Positions 4,978 through 6,140 of a stretch of 6,140 nt of DNA are shown one piece after another. The DNA comes from Flavobacteriales bacterium (GTDB taxonomy: Bacteria; Bacteroidota; Bacteroidia; Flavobacteriales; UA16). Both the position numbers and the translations under genes were made by a program. The notes below the pieces were generated by a model, which searched no databases, was not told the origin of the DNA, and was given only the letters and a program-made list of their open reading frames with translations. The first letter of the stretch is position 1. Each line of letters starts with the position of its first letter. Where the stretch lies: assembly GCA_030831885.1 (NCBI GenBank), contig JAURKF010000314.1:1-6140 (forward strand). The letters are read 5' to 3'.

Positions 4978-6140
4978 ATGAAGTTCACCTTTACCCTCGC
5001 CTTGGTGTTTTGCACCGTGCTTGCCATCGCGCAACCTTCCAATGACTCTCCTTGTAACGCCGAACTCATCGAAGTAGATGGCGCATTCGCAGAAGGCGAC
5101 AACACCGATGCTACAGCCGATGCGGGGGAAGCCGTTCCACCTGCAACCACTATTGCAACATCATGCTACACGTCGTGGTGTAACGACGATGTTGCCGTGC
5201 AAAACTCCATGTGGTATGTCTTCACGGCGCCCGCCAACGGTGCAGTGGTGATAAGCTCTTGCAACCCGGGATCTGTACTAGACTCTCAACTTGCATTATG
5301 GCAAGCAACCGATTGCGCCGATTATTCGACGTATGCGTGGCTCGCTGCCAACGACGATATCGAAGGTGGCTGCTCAGGCGGTGGGATTTACTCTTCAGCA
5401 ATAACCATCGATGGACTTGAACCAGGTGCCTCGTACCTCATTCAAATTGATGGCTGGGCCGGAGAATCGGGGCCGTTTGTCCTTTCGGTTGTGACAGGCC
5501 AACCAACATCGCTGGTCAACATCATTCATGCATCGGGCGATGCCGCATTAGCGATGGTAGATGTTCGCCTGGATGGTGCCTTGCTGCTGGACAATTTCAA
5601 CTTCCTATCATGCTCGCAATTCATTCCCGTAGATGCGTCAGGACCTCATACCCTGAGCGTTCATGCACCCACGAGCATGGATGGTGACCCTGCGCTTATC
5701 AGCACAGAAATCAATTTAAACTCAAGCCTGAATTATGAAGTGGTCATTGCAGGGTTGTTGACCGAAACCGGATTTTCTCCCTATCAACCGCTGCAACTTG
5801 CCCTGTTTGAGGGTGCCGTGCAATACAGTTCTTCTGCAGGCTCTATTCCCTTGCACTACATGCATGCATCAACCGACGCACCTGTCGTTGATTTTGAAAA
5901 CATAGAAGCAGGCACAACGCTCACCGATAATATGGCTTATGGAAATTTTAACGCTGAAGGATACCAGCAATACACTGAAAATTTCAGCCTCGCGATTGCC
6001 GATGAATCCGGTACAGAACTCGGGTTGACGTATTGTGTTCCCGCTGCATTTGCCGCAGGTTATGGCAGCGCATTTACCATTGTTGCAGCAGGCTTTGTGA
6101 ATCCCGCAAGCAACAACAACGGCTCTCCTTTCGCACTCTA
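4978..6140 (+). CDS. Secreted protein with PPC-like domain and two DUF4397-like repeats, 3' end missing
   Basis: The reading frame is open for 387 codons and runs off the window. MKFTFTLALVFCTVLAIAQ is a clear signal peptide, probably cut after AQ (residue 19). Residues about 20-172 resemble the bacterial pre-peptidase C-terminal (PPC) type beta-sandwich: N-terminal NDSPCNAELIEV, SMWYVFTAPANGAVVIS (77-93), DSQLALW (102-108), ANDDIEGGC (124-132) and SYLIQIDGW (152-160). Seven or more cysteines occur in this part. Two DUF4397-like repeats follow, about 178-280 (VNIIHASGDAALAMVDVRLDG, then LNYEVVIAGL) and 290 to the edge (LHYMHASTDAPVVDF, then AFTIVAAGFV). Both have the IHAS/MHAS.DA signature. 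DUF4397 has no established biochemical role; these are probably extracellular binding or adhesion modules. A T9SS sorting domain is likely downstream but not visible. ATG 4966 would add MSLN; 4978 is preferred because it gives a cleaner signal peptide and leaves room for the promoter. No Shine-Dalgarno is seen. Confidence 0.82.
   Translation, partial: MKFTFTLALVFCTVLAIAQPSNDSPCNAELIEVDGAFAEGDNTDATADAGEAVPPATTIATSCYTSWCNDDVAVQNSMWYVFTAPANGAVVISSCNPGSVLDSQLALWQATDCADYSTYAWLAANDDIEGGCSGGGIYSSAITIDGLEPGASYLIQIDGWAGESGPFVLSVVTGQPTSLVNIIHASGDAALAMVDVRLDGALLLDNFNFLSCSQFIPVDASGPHTLSVHAPTSMDGDPALISTEINLNSSLNYEVVIAGLLTETGFSPYQPLQLALFEGAVQYSSSAGSIPLHYMHASTDAPVVDFENIEAGTTLTDNMAYGNFNAEGYQQYTENFSLAIADESGTELGLTYCVPAAFAAGYGSAFTIVAAGFVNPASNNNGSPFAL

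Noticed and set aside
1..6140. tRNA, rRNA, riboswitch, transposase or phage genes
   Set aside because: No cloverleaf, conserved rRNA stretch, transposase motif or target-site duplication was recognised by eye on either strand.

Overview
The window reads as a chromosomal segment from a member of the Bacteroidota. Three lines of sequence evidence support this. (i) Two secreted proteins end in type IX secretion (T9SS) C-terminal sorting domains. (ii) No start codon is preceded by a Shine-Dalgarno sequence. (iii) Two perfect matches to the Bacteroidota -7 promoter element TAnnTTTG sit just upstream of genes. All recognisable genes are on the + strand. I cannot name the genus.

Layout. Bases 2-139 are the 3' end of a NUDIX/winged-helix (NrtR-like) protein. 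It runs almost directly into a large secreted CotH-kinase/lamin-tail/T9SS protein (142-2352). A 100-base gap with a candidate promoter leads to a smaller secreted T9SS cargo protein of unknown function (2453-3331). A perfect 20-bp hairpin terminator (3345-3390) closes that unit. Next is an intact class II CCA tRNA nucleotidyltransferase with an HD domain (cca, 3431-4843). Its stop codon lies inside an array of heptamer repeats. A second array of the same heptamer family in the opposite orientation follows 36 bases later (4906-4938). A promoter-like TATTTTTG comes next, then a secreted protein with a PPC-like domain and two DUF4397-like repeats (4978 to the window end, 3' end missing). This last gene stays open to the edge of the window.

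Functional picture. The window combines one housekeeping tRNA-maturation gene with three exported, probably surface or extracellular proteins. At least two of these, and probably all three, are T9SS clients. Apart from the tight NUDIX-CotH junction, nothing indicates that the genes form one pathway. The terminator and candidate promoters suggest separate transcription units. I see no phage, transposase, CRISPR, RNA gene or defence system. The least ordinary features are the inverted pair of heptamer arrays around the cca stop codon and the terminator that can fold in two registers. I did not find convincing evidence for a new multi-gene system.
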